This document shows, piece after piece, positions 46,538 to 55,418 of a DNA stretch of 64,000 bases (position 1 is its first letter; each line of letters starts with the position of its first letter). A program made the position numbers and the translations under genes. Location of the stretch: assembly GCF_009758205.1 (NCBI RefSeq), contig NZ_WRXN01000001.1, positions 1,240,001-1,304,000 on the forward strand, given 5' to 3'. Origin of the DNA: Chitinophaga tropicalis (GTDB taxonomy: Bacteria; Bacteroidota; Bacteroidia; Chitinophagales; Chitinophagaceae). The notes beneath the pieces were generated by a model. That model did not search any database. It saw only the letters and a program-made list of their open reading frames with translations, and was not told the DNA's origin.

Positions 46538-47725
46538 CTATCCATTCAGTTTGCTGCGCTGGTAATCACTTGCACTGCCATTAGGGAAGTAGCCGCCGCT
46601 AAAGCCACCACCGCTGAAGGTGGAGTTGGTAGCCTGACGGGCATCTACAAACTGATCGCGCAACATGCCGGTAGCGCCACCCGCCACATAGGAGGTAGCA
46701 CCACCAAACATCGAGGTGACCTTATCGGAAAGAGCCGTCCGGTCTCCGACGCTGACGATCATATTGGCGACATTGGGAATGGTCATATATCCGATGATGG
46801 CAATGATCATGAACACGAGGTAGCCAATGTCTGCGCTGGAAAAGAAGGTATCACCGGTCAGGTTGATCTGTTCGATGTCTATTTTGATCATGTGCTCCAT
46901 GATCTTGCCGGTGATGCTTCCAAAGATGTTACTGATCGGCAACCACAAGTAGACGTTGATATAGCGGGCCAGCCAGACGACCAGGGTATGCTGAAAACCG
47001 TCAAATACGGCGATGGCGCAGACCAGTGGCCCGATCACGGCCAGCACGATGCGGATGAAAGTGCGGATGGTGTTGATACAGAGCGCCGCTGCTTCATATA
47101 GTATCTGCAGTACCTCGGCAAAGAACTGCTTGACCTGGTTTTTGAATTTGTAATAGCCCTTGGAAAGAGAAAACTGTATATTATTGCTGATGCGTTCATA
47201 CCAGGCTTCTCCATCCGTTGACTGCTCGGGGTGAGCATATTTAAGCCACAGGTCACGGTCACCTTCACCTGATTCTCCCACCAGGGACTTCCAGGTATCG
47301 GATTCGCGGATAGCTTTCTCTTTCTCGGCCAGCAGCATCTGTATGGCCTTCTCTGAATCTTTGACCATAGCGGCCGTGCCACTGACGGTGGGGGAGAGGA
47401 CACCGTCTATGATCGCGATCACGTATGTAAAGAAACTAATGACAAGGCACAGGCAAAATGGCCGGAACAAAGGGTAGAAGTCCACGGGCTGGGCCGTAGC
47501 AATACTTTTCCATACCCTGGCAGCGATATACCATAGCGCTGCAAATCCGGCGATGGCCCGCCCGACGTTGATCAGCTTTCCGCACATAGGGATCATCTCG
47601 TTATAGATGCGGTCCAGTACTGATTGCAGGCTATGGATATCATCGCTGACGTCCTGAGCTGTTGCCAGCTGGGGCAGTATTATCAATAGCAGAGTGCCCG
47701 TTACACACAAAATCATTCTACACAT
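46538..47725 (-). CDS. traJ: Conjugative transposon protein TraJ
   Basis: 395 residues with a signal peptide and about six further hydrophobic segments (INVGRAIAGFAALWYIAARVW, FCLCLVISFFTYVIAIIDGVL, IVLAVIGPLVCAIAVFDG, LPISNIFGSITGK, IGYLVFMIIAIIGYM). A Gly/Ser-rich tail follows. This matches TraJ, the VirB6-like polytopic channel protein of Bacteroidota elements. It lies directly after the TraI-like genes. Confidence 0.93.
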   Translation of the reverse strand: MCRMILCVTGTLLLIILPQLATAQDVSDDIHSLQSVLDRIYNEMIPMCGKLINVGRAIAGFAALWYIAARVWKSIATAQPVDFYPLFRPFCLCLVISFFTYVIAIIDGVLSPTVSGTAAMVKDSEKAIQMLLAEKEKAIRESDTWKSLVGESGEGDRDLWLKYAHPEQSTDGEAWYERISNNIQFSLSKGYYKFKNQVKQFFAEVLQILYEAAALCINTIRTFIRIVLAVIGPLVCAIAVFDGFQHTLVVWLARYINVYLWLPISNIFGSITGKIMEHMIKIDIEQINLTGDTFFSSADIGYLVFMIIAIIGYMTIPNVANMIVSVGDRTALSDKVTSMFGGATSYVAGGATGMLRDQFVDARQATNSTFSGGGFSGGYFPNGSASDYQRSKLNG

Positions 47726-47758
47726 AATCTGGTTATTGTCAAGTAAGAAATTGAATAG

Positions 47759-48400
47759 TTACCTTACACCATGCAGGTCACCGGTGATGTTGATATCCTT
47801 CCTGTTGTGGCTGCGTTGCAGGGCAAGAACAGTGTATTGCTGGTTAAAATCCCGTAAAAACGATAGTTTGCCTTCCATGCTTTTAAATATCCGGTCGATA
47901 CCCGCTATCCTTTCTGCATCACTCATACGCAGCTTGCTGTCGGTGATGATCATGGCCAGTTCTTCCAGTTGGTCACCACTCTCTTTGAGCAGTCCGTTGT
48001 AAACTTTATAGAGGTAGTCAAGCTCTCTGGACGAGAACTGTCCGCTCTCCCGGAAGTTGCGGTAGGCGGCTTTATATTCTTTGAGCAGTTCAAGCTGGGA
48101 GCTAATGATGTCAGGTATGCGCCGGTATTTACGCACCTCTGGACTTACTAGTAGCAGGCCGTCCAGGAAGACCTGGTGCAGTTGAAAGTTGCCGGAAGTA
48201 ATATTTTTTATTTTCTGGTAGCCTTGACTGAGCACCTGGTAACCCTTGTACATCTGGTCAAGGATCTGGCGCAGCTGGTCCAGCTTTTCAACATTTAATA
48301 ACAGTTGCTGTATTTCGTGGCTTTGGCCGGCGCTCCGGTTGGGTACCAGCGTAATGGTCAGTAGCATCCCTAGTGCCACTACAATTATTTTTCTTTTCAT
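47759..48400 (-). CDS. traI: TraI-like conjugal transfer protein (copy 3 of 3)
   Basis: 213 residues with signal peptide (MKRKIIVVALGMLLTITLVPNRSAG). Helical mature part: YKGYQVLSQGYQKIKN, LLLVSPEVRKYRRIPDIISSQ and ELDYLYKVYNGLLKESGDQL. It aligns along its length with the 219-aa neighbour upstream, with which it overlaps by 4 bp. Closest to traJ, so it is the best candidate for canonical TraI. Confidence 0.8.
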   Translation of the reverse strand: MKRKIIVVALGMLLTITLVPNRSAGQSHEIQQLLLNVEKLDQLRQILDQMYKGYQVLSQGYQKIKNITSGNFQLHQVFLDGLLLVSPEVRKYRRIPDIISSQLELLKEYKAAYRNFRESGQFSSRELDYLYKVYNGLLKESGDQLEELAMIITDSKLRMSDAERIAGIDRIFKSMEGKLSFLRDFNQQYTVLALQRSHNRKDINITGDLHGVR

Positions 48401-49056
48401 GGCGCTAATGGTTTTAAGTGATAATAATGTTGGAGTCGCGTGGCATCGTTTTTCTCGGCCTTGCGACGCAGTGCCTCCAGTTGGAGATCTTCGCTGAAGC
48501 CGGAAGCGAACACTTGCTGGGACACACTTTCGACATGGACACGGTCGATGGCCTGGATCCGCTGGTCATCGGTCATCTCCAGTTTGCCACTGGTGATATA
48601 GAGCAGCAGGTCGTCGATGTTTTTAACCGATTGGGTCAGCAGGTTATCATATACGGCCATGAGGTAGTCTATTTCTTTTTGAGTGAACTGCTCAGAGCTT
48701 TTGGCTTGTTTAAAGGCATTGCTGCAGGCCCGTACCACGTATTGCTGATTGGAGATGATCTGGGCTATCTTCCCGTAGTCGCGGATGCGGGGATTGACGA
48801 TCTTCAGTGATCCGAAGAAATCTTTATGCAGGTCCCACTCGCCATTGCGAATGTTGCTGATAGTGGACAGACCGCCTTGGGCGATGTTATACCCCTTTTT
48901 GACGTAGCCCAGGTAAAGCTGCAGCTGGCCGATCTGCTCGACCAGGTAGCGGATCTGTGTTTTCTTTTGCTTGAACCATTCATTGAAGGTTTGAGCACCG
49001 GCCTGCTGTACGGACACGGTTACAAGCAGTATTACAGTGATGAGTATATGCTTCAT
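48397..49056 (-). CDS. TraI-like conjugal transfer protein (copy 2 of 3)
   Basis: 219 residues with signal peptide (MKHILITVILLVTVSVQQAGAQ). It shares YVKKGYNIAQGGLSTI, LKIVNPRIRDYGKIAQIISNQ and EIDYLMAVYDNLLTQSVKNI with the copies on either side. It starts 12 bp after the 226-aa copy and overlaps the next by 4 bp, so all three are one transcript. Confidence 0.78.
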   Translation of the reverse strand: MKHILITVILLVTVSVQQAGAQTFNEWFKQKKTQIRYLVEQIGQLQLYLGYVKKGYNIAQGGLSTISNIRNGEWDLHKDFFGSLKIVNPRIRDYGKIAQIISNQQYVVRACSNAFKQAKSSEQFTQKEIDYLMAVYDNLLTQSVKNIDDLLLYITSGKLEMTDDQRIQAIDRVHVESVSQQVFASGFSEDLQLEALRRKAEKNDATRLQHYYHLKPLAP

Positions 49057-49068
49057 GGGATGAAAATT

Positions 49069-49749
49069 TTATGGTAGGCCGTAGAGTTTTTTGATCATTT
49101 CCACTTCGTGGATACCCTTTGCCCGTGATAGGCTCAGTCGCACGTTGTGGTCGTTGAAGGAGCGAAGTGCAGAGAGGTTGCGGTCAATGTTATCTGCGGC
49201 CTGCTGGATCAGCGCCAGCCGCTCTGCATCGGACATCTGAGTGGCAAAGGAGCTGATCACCATCATTACCTCATCGAGGTTTTTGACGCTTTCAGAAAGG
49301 ATGCCGGAGTAAACCTGATACATGAAATCCAGTTCCTGCCGGCTGAAATTTTTATCCTGTTTGAAGATGGCCATCGCATTTTTATATTCATCTACTACCC
49401 GCCCTTGCCGGGCAATGATCTCTTTGATCCGCTGGTAATAGGCGATGGCCGTTTTGACACGCCATAGTTCATCGTAATACTTTTGGTACAGGTCCCGCTG
49501 CCGTTCAGCCCACTGACTGATCTCGTCGAGTTTGAGTTTACTCATAGCGTTTTCCAGCGCCTTCTGAGCGCTCTGCAGTTTGATGGTGACGTTCTGCAGC
49601 CGCTGGATCATCAGGTCGACCGCCTTGATGACCTTTACGATGGCTTCCTTGATGATCTGCGCAATAGGTATGGCCGCTTGCGTAGTGTTCGGATAGATGG
49701 TGAGACAGCCGACCAGCACCAGGCCGGCAACAATGGTTCTTAATTTCAT
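49069..49749 (-). CDS. TraI-like conjugal transfer protein (copy 1 of 3, most diverged)
   Basis: 226 residues with signal peptide (MKLRTIVAGLVLVGCLTIYPNTTQA). The N-terminal half is a long heptad-like helix (VIKAVDLMIQRLQNVTIKLQ) not found in the other copies. The C-terminal half aligns: ELDFMYQVYSGILSESVKNL and QMSDAERLALIQQA. It heads the three-gene tandem array. Confidence 0.76.
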   Translation of the reverse strand: MKLRTIVAGLVLVGCLTIYPNTTQAAIPIAQIIKEAIVKVIKAVDLMIQRLQNVTIKLQSAQKALENAMSKLKLDEISQWAERQRDLYQKYYDELWRVKTAIAYYQRIKEIIARQGRVVDEYKNAMAIFKQDKNFSRQELDFMYQVYSGILSESVKNLDEVMMVISSFATQMSDAERLALIQQAADNIDRNLSALRSFNDHNVRLSLSRAKGIHEVEMIKKLYGLP

Positions 49750-49799
49750 TGTATGTAGGCATTAATTGTCTGAAAATGTGTAGGCATGGGCAGGCCCTT

Positions 49800-49814
49800 A
49801 CGGTCTGAGACCGT
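49800..49814. promoter_or_regulatory. Short inverted repeat upstream of the TraI-like genes
   Basis: ACGGTCT-G-AGACCGT is a perfect 7-bp inverted repeat with one central base, in the 249-bp gap between the lipoprotein gene and the first TraI-like gene. It could be an operator for an internal promoter of the transfer operon. No promoter elements were identified beside it. Confidence 0.25.
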
Positions 49815-49998
49815 TTGGCAGTCGCAAGCGGGTAGCGATGCCTGTTGGTGCTGTGTGAGAGTGTGTTGGTGGCCGGATATAATGTTCCGGCTTGCCGGTA
49901 ACTGATGAAGGAGAGCTACCTGCTAGTAGTGACTAAAAGTGGGCGTGTTGGATGGTACAAAATGATCCGTGCTGTGATGAAGGTCAGCAGTAGTCATT

Positions 49999-50376
49999 TT
50001 AATTGTTGATCCGCCTGTAAGTGCTTTGGCCGCGCGTGATCCACTGGCTGTCCACGTGATATTGGTATATATCGCCTTGTGATCCCACGCGGAGTACGCC
50101 GCCATTTATATCAAAGGTGGCCTCTTCAGGTTTGGTTCTTGGGTGCTGGGGCGCCAGGGGCTTGCCGTCTAACTGGCCGGTAATGAGACCGTGAGAGCGA
50201 AAAATATAAGTCCCTGTTTTCGCTATTGCTTCCAGGACGATGGTGTCCTGGACATGTGAAAACTCGTTATGATAGTTGGCCACATAGGTACCGCTGATAT
50301 CGTTTCCTTTACCGGCGGAACCTATATCACATCCGCTTAAGGCGGCAAAACTGAGTAAAATTGGCAATGTCTTCAT
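49999..50376 (-). CDS. Small lipoprotein in the transfer operon, 125 aa
   Basis: Lipoprotein signal MKTLPILLSFAALSGCDIG with lipobox LSGC. The mature part is beta-rich (ISGTYVANYHNEF, TIVLEAI, TYIFRSHGLITGQL, GVLRVGSQGDIYQY), suggesting a small barrel or sandwich. Between traG and the TraI-like genes it could be an entry-exclusion or channel-associated lipoprotein; that is a guess from position. Confidence 0.68.
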   Translation of the reverse strand: MKTLPILLSFAALSGCDIGSAGKGNDISGTYVANYHNEFSHVQDTIVLEAIAKTGTYIFRSHGLITGQLDGKPLAPQHPRTKPEEATFDINGGVLRVGSQGDIYQYHVDSQWITRGQSTYRRINN

Positions 50377-50493
50377 ATCAAATTCGTTTATGGCTTCAGA
50401 TAAAAACAGGGCAGGAATTATTTATTATAAATTTCGGCAATTTATTGCCAACCCGGCCCGATACCCGATAATTTTTTGAAAACTTTATCCACG

Positions 50494-53052
50494 CTAACGT
50501 TGATCCTTCAAGGGTTTCAGCTGGCTGGCAGAGGTAGTTTCCTGTATCAGCATACGAATACCCTTTTGCATACTTCCATATTTTTGGGCGTACTGTTGTA
50601 CCAGCACTTTTTCCTTCTCTTCGGTGGTGTAGGTGTAGTATTCCTCTTTGGATACTTCTACCCGGTAGACCCGCATCCATTGTCCGCCAAGGTCTATGAA
50701 GACGTCTTTATAGATGCGTCCCTTTTCTTTGTCTTTATTAATGGACAGGATAAGCATTTTCCCTTTGTCAGTAATGCCCAGCAGTTCCTGAATGAAGGTG
50801 AACTTGTTCTGGTATTTACTCTGGTCTAACAGGATTTTGATGTCAGCATTGTTAACAATGGCTTGTTTGACAATAGGAGAGCTGATAATGTCTTCGATCT
50901 CCTGGGTGACCACGGCGGCTATACCGTAAAATTTGCGCACTGTCTTGTACAAATACTTGATATACTCGGCAAATCCTTCCCGCATCAGCGCCTTCCAGGC
51001 TTCCTCGATCAGGATCATTTTTTTAACGCCTTTGATCTTGCGCATCTTGTTGATAAAGGTCTGCATAACCATCAGCGTTATGACGGGCAGGAGGACGGGA
51101 TGATTTTTGACGTTGTCCAGCTCAAACACAATGAAGCGCTGGTGAAACAGGTCAAGGTTCTGCCGGGCGTTGAGCAGATAGTCGAATTCCCCACCTCGAA
51201 AAAACGGGCGAAGTACGTAGAGGAAATTATCAAAGTCAAACTCTTTTTCCTTTACGTTGTCCCTGCGCAGCACATCGGCGAACACATGGGTGAGGTACTC
51301 GTAAAAAGTGTCAAAGCAGGGAAAAATGTCCGGGTTATTGCCGAGGTATTCAAAGTACTGAGTGACGGCATTGGACAGCGCCACGTATTCGGAGCGTTTA
51401 TAGGTTTCGGTATCTCTTTTCCATAGCGCCAGTAGCAGGGTTTTTATGCTCTCCAGTTTTTCGGTATCCATCACGTCTCCTTCCGCCAGATAAAATGGGT
51501 TGAACCGGATAGGATCTTCCTCTTTATAGGTGAAGTAGTAGCCGTCCACCAGGGAACAGAGCCCTTGGTAGGAGTGACCAATATCGACGATAACAATGTG
51601 AGCCCCTTGCGCATGCAGGGAGCGGCATAAATGATTGGTAAAGAAGCTCTTGCCAGATCCGCTGGGTCCTATCAGCATGAGTGAGCGGTTATTGATGAGT
51701 TTACCCATGGGCTCATCAAACAGGTCGACCGCCATGGGCCGGCCTGTCAATCTATCGCCCAGGCGGATGCCTACCGGCGCCAGTGAGCCGGGATGATTTC
51801 CTTCCAGGTGCAAAAAACAGGTGGCCTGATCGGCGAAGGTGTCAAAGCATTCGTTGGTGGGCAGATCGGCGGCATTGCCTGGCATGGCTGCCCAGTATAG
51901 CTGGGCGGCGCCCTTGGTTTCTTCGTGAGGGGTGGCATCCATTTGCGCAATGGCGGCTGATGCCTTGTTACGGATATGTTTTAGGTCACCACGGTCCTCT
52001 GTCCATAATATAATATTGAAATGCCCTTTGACCGGTTGCCTGCCCTGGCTCACTGCTTCATTCAGAAAGGCGTTCGTTGCATCCCTGGCAATGGCATTCT
52101 CACGGGAATAGGTGGACAGCGATTGCAGGCGTCTGCGCTTGCTTTCCAGCCGCTTCAAGGTTTTTGGGGCGTCGTCTATAACAATAAACTGGTTATAGAT
52201 ATGGTTAACACCCAGCAGTTGACCAAGAGGAGCGGCAAAGGAGATGCTGAACTTGGTCTTTTCCGTACTGAATTTGTCATAGGTAATCCGGGGGCCACAA
52301 AGGGAGGGCAGGTTTTCACAGTCAGCCAGCGTATACATCTGGAGGTAGTTGGAGCCTATCTTCCACTCTGGTTTGAACTCGATATCTGTTAGTGCCGGGG
52401 AATCATTTTGGCCCTGTAGAAAGCAATACCGTTCAAGGATACCCACTGTTTGCTCACTGCCGGTGATTTCTTCAGTGGTGAGTCGCTTCAGGGTAACAAA
52501 CCCGTTATCAGTGAGTATTTTTTCAAACTGACCGACGGCATTAAAGAACTCTACGGTCTGTTGCGGATCGGTGGTATCATCCGGCACCAGGTGAGGGCGC
52601 AGCAGGTTAGAAAATACGGAGCTGGCTGGTTTGCGTTGCTGTGGCTTTTTGGTCAAAAACACATAGCACTCGTGATTGATATAGGGCCGCTCATGGAAGA
52701 AGCGTTCGCTACTCTGGGACAGAAAATCAGCTTCCCGCTTCAGATCACTGTCGTGTTTGTCCTGAATGAACCAGTCCTGTTTTTGAAGGATGGTGTGTTT
52801 GGGAAGGACTTTGATGGCCTTGATCCAGCCCTGGTGAAAGGCTTCATAATCATCGGAGGCCAGGGTAAAGATTTCAGGTAATTGTAAGCGGAAGCCTACG
52901 GTAATATCTCCCTGTTTGCTGATGATGGTGTCGTTTTCAACTTTCCAGATGGGCAGCAAAGCTGCCATGTTTTTGCCTACCCCGCCTTCATCGCGCAGGG
53001 TCAACAGCAGACCGGTCAGAATGACCGCGCACAGTACCATTACCACTATCAT
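50494..53052 (-). CDS. traG: TraG family conjugation ATPase (VirB4-like)
   Basis: 852 residues. Walker A GPSGSGKS at 462-469 and Walker B MILIEEAWKAL in the C-terminal third. Family blocks include ISKQGDITVGFRLQLPEIFTL and KAIKVLPKHTILQKQDWF. VirB4-type ATPases power pilus and channel assembly at the inner membrane. The frame begins with a hydrophobic helix and overlaps traF by 65 bp. A start at Met29 (52968, MAALLPIWKVEND) would remove the overlap and is a real alternative. Confidence 0.95.
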   Translation of the reverse strand: MIVVMVLCAVILTGLLLTLRDEGGVGKNMAALLPIWKVENDTIISKQGDITVGFRLQLPEIFTLASDDYEAFHQGWIKAIKVLPKHTILQKQDWFIQDKHDSDLKREADFLSQSSERFFHERPYINHECYVFLTKKPQQRKPASSVFSNLLRPHLVPDDTTDPQQTVEFFNAVGQFEKILTDNGFVTLKRLTTEEITGSEQTVGILERYCFLQGQNDSPALTDIEFKPEWKIGSNYLQMYTLADCENLPSLCGPRITYDKFSTEKTKFSISFAAPLGQLLGVNHIYNQFIVIDDAPKTLKRLESKRRRLQSLSTYSRENAIARDATNAFLNEAVSQGRQPVKGHFNIILWTEDRGDLKHIRNKASAAIAQMDATPHEETKGAAQLYWAAMPGNAADLPTNECFDTFADQATCFLHLEGNHPGSLAPVGIRLGDRLTGRPMAVDLFDEPMGKLINNRSLMLIGPSGSGKSFFTNHLCRSLHAQGAHIVIVDIGHSYQGLCSLVDGYYFTYKEEDPIRFNPFYLAEGDVMDTEKLESIKTLLLALWKRDTETYKRSEYVALSNAVTQYFEYLGNNPDIFPCFDTFYEYLTHVFADVLRRDNVKEKEFDFDNFLYVLRPFFRGGEFDYLLNARQNLDLFHQRFIVFELDNVKNHPVLLPVITLMVMQTFINKMRKIKGVKKMILIEEAWKALMREGFAEYIKYLYKTVRKFYGIAAVVTQEIEDIISSPIVKQAIVNNADIKILLDQSKYQNKFTFIQELLGITDKGKMLILSINKDKEKGRIYKDVFIDLGGQWMRVYRVEVSKEEYYTYTTEEKEKVLVQQYAQKYGSMQKGIRMLIQETTSASQLKPLKDQR

Positions 53053-53383
53053 TGTCTTGTTTTTTGGATCGGTTTAAATCCACGAACACTTTTCTAGTGC
53101 GGCAGCGTATAGCGGCAGGTACCTGTCGGAAGGCGGCCTCCTTCATCAGGCCGTAACTTCCGTACTTATTGCTGTAACGGTAGACGTTAACGTAAAGCAC
53201 AAATCCTAACACACCCGTCCCCGCAAAGCAAATAAGCGTAGGTACCCCCGCTATAAATGCCACCGCAAACAGCACCAACAACCCAATCAAGCCCAGCACA
53301 AAGTAGACGATGTACTGCGCCTTCAATCCGCGGAACTCGAGCGGGCGATTGATACCTTTGTTTATTTCATATATTGTGTTCAT
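52988..53383 (-). CDS. traF: Conjugative transposon protein TraF (DUF4133)
   Basis: 131 residues. Starts MNTIYEINKGINRPLEFRGLK, the family signature, followed by two membrane helices (about 26-75) and a short basic cytoplasmic part. It resembles VirB3-type partners of the ATPase encoded next. The C-terminal about 20 residues overlap the traG frame. Confidence 0.92.
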   Translation of the reverse strand: MNTIYEINKGINRPLEFRGLKAQYIVYFVLGLIGLLVLFAVAFIAGVPTLICFAGTGVLGFVLYVNVYRYSNKYGSYGLMKEAAFRQVPAAIRCRTRKVFVDLNRSKKQDNDSGNGTVRGHSDRSAVDPAR

Positions 53384-53422
53384 GGTGAAATCGAAAAATT
53401 GTAATTGGTTTGATATCGGTTA

Positions 53423-53785
53423 TTATAAACCGAACATGGCCCTGAGAACAGTGGCGACTACTACCAGGAAGATGCAGGATCCAAACCACGCACTCGCGGT
53501 TTTCGTCGTGTCGGGATCACCGCTGTTCCACTTGTTAAAAGTTTTGACCGCTCCCACGATACCCGCCACGGCGCCAATTGCATACATCAGGTAAATACCT
53601 ACTTCGAAATACCCTGTTATTTTCTGAGTGGCCTGCCGGATGCCTTCTTCGCCGTCTTGGGCCTGGCAGTTATAGATCAGGGTTAGTAAAGCCACTGTTG
53701 TCAGCAGGGTGATTTTGCTCAGCCGAGCCACTGTCCAGGCACACTTTGCCTGGTCTTCACTATACATTTTCATATTGTCACGCAC
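53423..53785 (-). CDS. traE: Conjugative transposon protein TraE (DUF4134)
   Basis: 120 residues. A cleavable or anchor-type signal (ITLLTTVALLTLIYNCQA) precedes GIRQATQKITGYFEVGIYLMYAIGAVAGIVGAVKTFNKWNSG in segments typical of TraE. A second helix (CIFLVVVATVLRAMFGL) ends the protein. A VirB2 pilin-like role is often proposed. The start may be Met5 or Met7. Confidence 0.92.
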   Translation of the reverse strand: MRDNMKMYSEDQAKCAWTVARLSKITLLTTVALLTLIYNCQAQDGEEGIRQATQKITGYFEVGIYLMYAIGAVAGIVGAVKTFNKWNSGDPDTTKTASAWFGSCIFLVVVATVLRAMFGL

Positions 53786-53853
53786 ATTTAATTGTCAAAC
53801 TCACAGTTATCACTCGTCACGCTAAAAGGCGTGTTCCTATCTGCTAAGGCAGG

Positions 53854-54483
53854 TTATCTCCAGAGTGCGTCCACTTCGTTTTCCTTCAGCACCTGAGAGC
53901 ATTTCTCTTTTGCTTCGCTGATGATCAGATTGTTGATGGCTACCCGGTAGGGCTGCTGGCGCAGGCCGGGGAACTCAGTGATGATGGGGCGTATTTGGGA
54001 GAATAGTTGTTCTTTGGAAAGTTGATCGTTGAGGGTAAACATTTCTCTTAGCCTGTCTACAACAGTTTGTAGTTGCTGCATCTCAGGGACGATGGCAAAG
54101 TCTTGTTCCAGTACTTCATTTTCTACTACAGGCTGATCTTCAAAGATGGCACCGGGCAGGAATGCTTCGTTTTCCCGCCCTTCCGTCTCTGCTGATATGC
54201 GGCTGGCTGCGGGCTCACGCGGCGGTGCAGGCATATAAGGCGTGTGATCAGCATCCTGGATCTGGTTGTCGGGACCGACTTCTTCTACATGCCAGATCCT
54301 TTTTTTTCCTGTACTGTTTTGGGAGGGAGGCGCCGCAGATGGGGATTGCCCGCTCCTGGCCGTCCTGCGAAGGAGTCCTACCAGTTCTGACCGGTAATAA
54401 ACTAGCGCGAGGTAGCCGTAATAAACCACCAGGGCACCTCCCAAGAATATAAAAAAGTCCGTCCATGAAATACTTGATAGCAT
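53854..54483 (-). CDS. Hypothetical membrane protein heading the transfer operon
   Basis: The frame opens at 54546, but ATG 54483 (MLSSISWTDFFIFLGG) puts the start at a membrane helix (FFIFLGGALVVYYGYLALVYY) and is preferred. A Pro/Glu-rich cytoplasmic linker and a helical C-terminal domain (LQTVVDRLREMF...AINNLIISEAKEKC) follow. Its position before traE suggests a role in transfer; I do not recognise the family. Confidence 0.65.
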   Translation of the reverse strand: MLSSISWTDFFIFLGGALVVYYGYLALVYYRSELVGLLRRTARSGQSPSAAPPSQNSTGKKRIWHVEEVGPDNQIQDADHTPYMPAPPREPAASRISAETEGRENEAFLPGAIFEDQPVVENEVLEQDFAIVPEMQQLQTVVDRLREMFTLNDQLSKEQLFSQIRPIITEFPGLRQQPYRVAINNLIISEAKEKCSQVLKENEVDALWR

Positions 54484-54546
54484 ATTGTAAAAGTTTTGTT
54501 GTTCTCTGGGGATTTCATCGCTGTCAGTGGCGAATCGTGAGAACAA

Positions 54547-55014
54547 ATTTGGGGTGGTGAGAAGCCGGTATTCGGTAGATAGGAAAAAGCTAGGAGAAAT
54601 AGTATTGTGATCCGCTACCAGTATGAGGCAGGTTTAAAACAGCAAATGGATAGAAATATTAAACTGAGGGTTAAAAGGAGTATGCAGCCGGAGGTGGGAA
54701 AAAGCAGGATGCGATTTAAGAATTGCATAGATCATTTTTCCAGACAGATGGCCTGAAATGTTGTGTCATTTTTACAAAAAGCCCCCCGTATAAAACAGGG
54801 GGCGTAACTTGGGGCGAGGGCCCCAAGTCAATAGTTTCCTTTCATTTCGAAAGGCAATGTGGCAATTTAGAAATTCAGCGCCTAACTGGTTGTCGTAAAA
54901 ATATGACAGCAATGGGCTCAATTTGAGCCCAGTAAGGGGCTAATGGGATACCAAAATATAAACAAACCGGCCCTATTTTATTGATTTTCCCGTGCTTACG
55001 TGCATTTTTGAGAG
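54547..55014. promoter_or_regulatory. Divergent region with two strong hairpins (54781-54828)
   Basis: 468 bp upstream of the transfer operon. GCCCCC at 54781 pairs with GGGGGC at 54798-54803. Directly beside it ACTTGGGG at 54807-54814 pairs with CCCCAAGT at 54821-54828. The following CCAAGTCAATAGTTTC (54823-54838) recurs at 59351-59366. It probably holds the leader or control region of the transfer operon, or a structured part of the mobile element. Confidence 0.5.
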
Positions 55015-55311
55015 ATGAACCAGGGAATAAAAAGAGATAAAAATCTGGAAAAAATTAAACTCACCGGCGACCTACTGCTAAAAGGAGATATCAAAACTTT
55101 TAGTTCTCTGTTTCTTTATTCAAACCGAACCTACGTATCTAAAAAACTGGGCATGAATTACAAGCGGTTGGGAAGGCTTGCCAAAAACCCTGACCCACTG
55201 AGAGTACGCGAGATCAGAGCTATTGCCCGGTTGTACAAGGTATCCTCACGCATAATCAGCGATATCATCCTTAACCAGCTTGAGAAAAATTTAATAAAAT
55301 CAAAGAAATAA
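55015..55311 (+). CDS. Small basic protein, possible helix-turn-helix, 98 aa
   Basis: A Lys/Arg-rich protein. TYVSKKLGMNYKRLGRLAKNP reads like a helix-turn-helix pair, followed by VREIRAIARLYKVSSRIISDII. No signal peptide. It is divergent from the transfer operon, a common place for an element regulator. Function inferred only from shape and position. Confidence 0.6.
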   Translation: MNQGIKRDKNLEKIKLTGDLLLKGDIKTFSSLFLYSNRTYVSKKLGMNYKRLGRLAKNPDPLRVREIRAIARLYKVSSRIISDIILNQLEKNLIKSKK

Positions 55312-55418
55312 AGGGAGGTTGACAATTTTCATTTTATTTTCGTACCCGGCTTTGCCGCGTCCTGAAAGGATTGTATGGGGGCAGGAGATCCTGCAACCAA
55401 TCATTAAACCTTTACTGC

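Larger units (their letters stand above)
28885..54483 (-). mobile_element. Conjugative element segment (ICE or integrated plasmid)
   Basis: About 25.6 kb of uninterrupted minus-strand genes, visibly more G+C-rich than both flanks. It carries traE, F, G, I-like x3, J, K, L-like, M and N plus accessory genes. These match the mating-pair apparatus of Bacteroidota conjugative transposons. No integrase, relaxase, coupling ATPase or clear attachment repeats were found in the window, so the true ends are unknown and the limits given are the gene limits. Confidence 0.75.

Noticed and set aside
50396..50680. 94-codon minus-strand frame at the traG 3' end
   Set aside because: It overlaps the traG coding region in another frame and has no recognisable features.
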